Below are positions 5,299 through 7,280 of a DNA stretch of 7,280 nucleotides, in pieces. Numbering within the stretch: position 1 is the first letter of the stretch; each line of letters starts with the position of its first letter. This DNA comes from CF-39 sp036518215. GTDB taxonomy: Bacteria > Chloroflexota > Limnocylindria > P2-11E. The notes under the pieces are model-generated. The model was given only the letters and a program-made list of their open reading frames with translations, was not told the DNA's origin and searched no databases. A program made the position numbers and the translations under genes. The stretch is taken from NCBI GenBank assembly GCA_036518215.1, contig DATDNP010000153.1, positions 1-7,280 on the forward strand, read 5' to 3'.

Positions 5299-6291
5299 TC
5301 AGCTGCGTCGGCGGGCAATGCCGGGCGGCAGGGTCCCCGCGACGGTGAGCGCGAGACGCGACGCGTTCTCGTCGATCCACCCGGTCAGGAAGATGCTTCG
5401 CTCGATCCTTTCGAGCGGCTCGTTGCGCCCGGCGATCCCCGCGCGCCAGCGACCCATCCAATGGACGAGGCCGATGGCGGACCGGCGGACCATGAGCTCC
5501 GGCGTCGCCGCGATCTCGACCGGGTCGAGCGGGAGCACGCGCCGGTAGCCATTGGCGACCGCCTCGAGCACGTTCCACCGCTCCGCCTCGCTCGCGCGCA
5601 CGGTCACGATGTAGAGCGCGCACGCGAGATCCGCGGCGCGGTGGTCGGCGCCGGCGAACTCGAAGTCGACGAGCCCCGTCACGCGTCCGTCCTCGACGAG
5701 CAGATTGGGGAACGCGAAGTCTCCATGGACGATCTGCCGAGGCAGCGACGAGACGAGCGCGTCGTGCGCAGCGTCGACGCGCTCGAACAGGCGGCGGACA
5801 TGCTCGGCATGCTCGCCCGGCGCGAGGTCGTCGACCGCGACGTAGGGATCGGGGACGAGCGGGTGGACGTCACGGAGCGCGGCAGGTGCGCGGACGGGCA
5901 GATCGAACCGGGAGAACGCGACGTCGACCCGCGCGAGCGCGCCGCCGGCGAGCCGCCCGTTCCGGGCGTCGAGCGTCGCCGGAGATCCCGGGATGCGGGC
6001 GAACAGCGCGGCGAGCCGCGGCCCATCCGGCGTCTCCAGGACCGCCAAGGTGTCGCCAGCGATGGTGCGGATCGGCGTCGGCGTGGCGAAAGGCAGCCCC
6101 GCCAGGGCGAGGCGCGCGAGGAGATCGTGCTCGTCACGGACGCGTGAAGGCTCCGTCGCGTTGCGGTAGATCCGGAGGACGTAGCCGCCCTCGCGGGCGT
6201 CGACGAAGAAGCTGTCGTTGTTGAGCCCGAGCTCGGCGCGTTCGAACGAGAGCGGGGCGACGGGCCACGCCGCGACGTAGCGGGGATCCAT
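5299..6291 (-). CDS. APH-fold phosphotransferase, homoserine kinase type II-like
   Basis: This is a small-molecule kinase of the aminoglycoside phosphotransferase / ThrB2 / choline kinase fold. The 330-residue product has an N-lobe with YVLRIYRNATEPSRVRDEHD (37-56), where Arg stands at the usual ATP-lysine position as often seen in homoserine-kinase-II relatives, and a helix-C Glu near residue 54. The catalytic loop is HGDFAFPN (189-196: H189, D191, N196) and the metal-binding motif is DFEFAG (209-214), so the active site looks complete. The substrate cannot be told from sequence: homoserine, an amino sugar or another hydroxyl compound is possible, and no threonine-pathway or resistance genes are adjacent. 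ATG 6291 is chosen because it precedes the first conserved segment; no Shine-Dalgarno sequence is visible. The gene starts 50 bp after the 5S terminator, so it needs a promoter within 6292-6340 or read-through. A 7-bp hairpin (TGGCG/CGCCA core) lies just before the start. The short LAGLIDADG-like gene follows. Confidence 0.85.
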   Translation of the reverse strand: MDPRYVAAWPVAPLSFERAELGLNNDSFFVDAREGGYVLRIYRNATEPSRVRDEHDLLARLALAGLPFATPTPIRTIAGDTLAVLETPDGPRLAALFARIPGSPATLDARNGRLAGGALARVDVAFSRFDLPVRAPAALRDVHPLVPDPYVAVDDLAPGEHAEHVRRLFERVDAAHDALVSSLPRQIVHGDFAFPNLLVEDGRVTGLVDFEFAGADHRAADLACALYIVTVRASEAERWNVLEAVANGYRRVLPLDPVEIAATPELMVRRSAIGLVHWMGRWRAGIAGRNEPLERIERSIFLTGWIDENASRLALTVAGTLPPGIARRRS

Positions 6292-6340
6292 CGCCGAAGA
6301 GGATGGCGCAAAACGCCACCGTGTCGGGGCGCGCCGGGGG

Positions 6341-6385
6341 AAAAAGAAAAACGACCTCTCGCGCTCACGCGCTCGAAGTCGTTTT
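6341..6385 (-). terminator. Intrinsic terminator of the 5S rRNA gene
   Basis: On the minus strand AAAACGAC (6385-6378) pairs with GTCGTTTT (6355-6348). An inner GCGC/GCGC stem and a GTGA loop complete the hairpin. It is followed by TTTTTCTTTTT (6351-6341). The hairpin begins about 3 nt after the 5S 3' end. This is the best intrinsic terminator in the window. Confidence 0.85.
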
Positions 6386-6387
6386 AG

Positions 6388-6505
6388 ATCCCGGCCCTGA
6401 CCTATTTTCCCGGGGACCGACGTCCCGAGTATCTTCGGCGCTGGTGGGCTTAACTGCCGTGTTCGGGATGGGAACGGGTGTGACCCCACCGCTCCAAGGA
6501 CCGAG
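6388..6505 (-). rRNA. rrf: 5S ribosomal RNA
   Basis: The minus strand carries the hallmark 5S core, including CACACCCGTTCCCATCCCGA, then ACACGGCAGTTAAGCCCACC, then AGCGCCGAAGATACT. The ends close as helix I: CTCGGTCCT at the 5' end pairs with AGGGCCGGG at the 3' end, which sets the boundaries and a length of about 118 nt. The RNA is part of the 50S subunit. Unlike normal rrn operons, the 23S gene ends about 520 bp upstream, and a promoter and terminator flank this gene directly. Exact ends are accurate to a few bases. Confidence 0.95.
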
Positions 6506-6511
6506 GCGTCA

Positions 6512-6541
6512 ATTGTAGCGAAGCCGTCGGGGCGGCGGCAA
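6512..6541 (-). promoter_or_regulatory. Dedicated promoter of the 5S rRNA gene (TTGCCG-N18-TACAAT)
   Basis: On the minus strand TTGCCG (6541-6536) is followed after 18 nt by TACAAT (6517-6512). Six bases later the 5S sequence begins at about 6505, so the predicted transcription start coincides with the mature 5' end. The boxes match the housekeeping sigma consensus at 4/6 and 5/6. This would let the 5S gene be transcribed independently of 23S. Confidence 0.65.
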
Positions 6542-6562
6542 GGCGGCGCCGATCACCCAGGC

Positions 6563-6869
6563 ATGGAAGAGACGACGGCATCGTTCTGGCGCCGCGCCGT
6601 CGCCGGATTCATCCATTTCGGCACCGCGTTCACGATCGTTGATCGTCGGCGGCGTCGTGTGGCTGTATTCAGAAGTTGGCGCCTGCGACTGCTCGACCGA
6701 TGCGAGCATTCAGGAGTACGTGTTCGCCATGAGTCTGCAAGCGCGATCGGTAGCACCGAGCGTCGTGTTGCTGCCGCTGATCGGGTACGCCCTTCTGTCG
6801 TGGTCGCCGGTCATGGGAGGGCGGAGCCTGGGCATGCGCGCCCTCGGGCTCCGCGTCGTCCGCAGCTAG
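6563..6869 (+). pseudogene. RDD-family membrane protein gene, disrupted by a +1 frameshift
   Basis: The first frame starts at ATG 6563 with MEETTASFWRRAVAGFIHFG, matching the RDD-family opening (FWRR..A) but with His in place of the usual first Asp. At about 6640 the frame must shift by one base; the second frame then reads IVGGVVWLYS and continues through a second hydrophobic helix (PSVVLLPLIGYALLSW) to GRSLGMRALGLRVVRS, the conserved RDD G-x-S/T-LG-x-R-x-LGL-x-V signature. Removing one T at 6639-6640, or one copy of the near-tandem GATCGTT/GATCGTC at 6634-6647, gives a continuous product of about 100 residues. The product ends just after the signature, so the third helix seen in many RDD proteins is also missing. 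RDD proteins are small membrane proteins of poorly defined, possibly transport-related role. The gene lies antisense in the 23S-5S spacer. A sequencing error is a possible alternative. Confidence 0.65.
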
Positions 6870-6876
6870 AAACACA

Positions 6877-6903
6877 AAAGCGCTCCGACGGAGGGAGCGC
6901 TTT
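6877..6903. terminator. Bidirectional terminator between RDD gene and 23S rRNA
   Basis: AAAGCGCTCC (6877-6886) and GGAGCGCTTT (6894-6903) form a perfect 10-bp stem with a 7-nt loop. It begins 7 bp after the RDD stop codon. On the minus strand it is followed by a T-rich tract (TTTTGTGTTT), so it should end transcripts coming out of 23S about 120 nt past the rRNA end. On the plus strand the tail is only TTTCGGG. This structure uncouples 23S from the 5S gene. Confidence 0.75.
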
Positions 6904-6966
6904 CGGGTCGCGAGCGAGTGAGAGATGGAAGACGTCCGCGAGATTCAGCGAACTCGCACCGTCGCT

Positions 6967-7009
6967 TCCCATCGACGCTCGATGGGAGTCAGGCTCGAAG
7001 GCCCGACTG
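6967..7009. other. Two hairpins just downstream of the 23S rRNA
   Basis: TCCCATCGA (6967-6975) and TCGATGGGA (6979-6987) form a perfect 9-bp stem with a 3-nt loop. Next to it, AGTC.GGC and GCC.GACT (about 6987-7008) form a second stem with one mismatch. They lie in the 23S trailer on the minus strand and may mark processing sites or help end transcription. The rest of 6904-7022 holds no gene that I can see. Confidence 0.4.
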
Positions 7010-7022
7010 GGTGCTGGAGATT

Positions 7023-7280
<258 letters not shown>

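Noticed and set aside
5257..6147. 296-codon plus-strand frame opposite the phosphotransferase
   Set aside because: Arg/Glu/Asp-rich shadow without domains; the minus-strand kinase motifs are clear.
6563..6869. Programmed ribosomal frameshifting in the RDD gene
   Set aside because: No known +1 slippery motif or stimulatory element is seen at 6634-6647; a short tandem duplication or extra base explains it more simply.

Overview
This is a GC-rich bacterial chromosome segment with housekeeping genes at both ends: the start of clpC on the left and the 3' end of a 23S rRNA gene plus a 5S rRNA gene on the right. Very high GC with strong third-position bias, a ClpC chaperone, a four-repeat S1 protein, NarL-type regulation and a group 3 sigma factor fit a GC-rich Gram-positive-like lineage. 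I lean towards Chloroflexota (Limnocylindria-like soil or freshwater groups), with Actinomycetota as the alternative. This is inference from gene style, not from a phylogeny.

Layout. Positions 1-753 (minus) hold the first 251 codons of clpC, with a TATAAT promoter and a possible 12-residue leader peptide just upstream. Positions 848-1912 (minus) encode a 354-residue protein made of four S1 RNA-binding domains. Divergent from it, 1940-3907 (plus) encode a GAF-containing sensor fused to a NarL/FixJ-type receiver and LuxR-type DNA-binding domain. A 268-bp gap with two SigB-like promoter motifs and several inverted repeats leads into 4176-4802 (plus), a FliA/SigB-family sigma factor that appears to lack sigma region 3. 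Convergent to it, 4813-5247 (minus) encode a short, C-terminally truncated LAGLIDADG-endonuclease-like protein, preceded on the same strand by an APH/homoserine-kinase-II-like phosphotransferase (5299-6291).

The right end is a rearranged rRNA region on the minus strand. The 5S rRNA gene (about 6388-6505) has its own promoter, whose predicted start coincides with the mature 5' end, and its own terminator. It is separated from the 23S gene (ends near 7023) by about 520 bp. That spacer carries an antisense RDD-family membrane-protein gene disrupted by a frameshift and a strong hairpin terminator that can serve both the RDD gene and the 23S transcript. The 5S gene therefore looks like an independent transcription unit rather than the tail of an rrn operon.

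How the genes fit together. The left half carries translation and proteostasis genes. The middle pairs a signal-integrating transcription regulator with an alternative sigma factor that may drive its own promoters. The right half combines an rRNA locus with remnants of insertion (an eroding endonuclease-like gene and a broken RDD gene). No CRISPR array, tRNA, transposase or defence cassette is visible.
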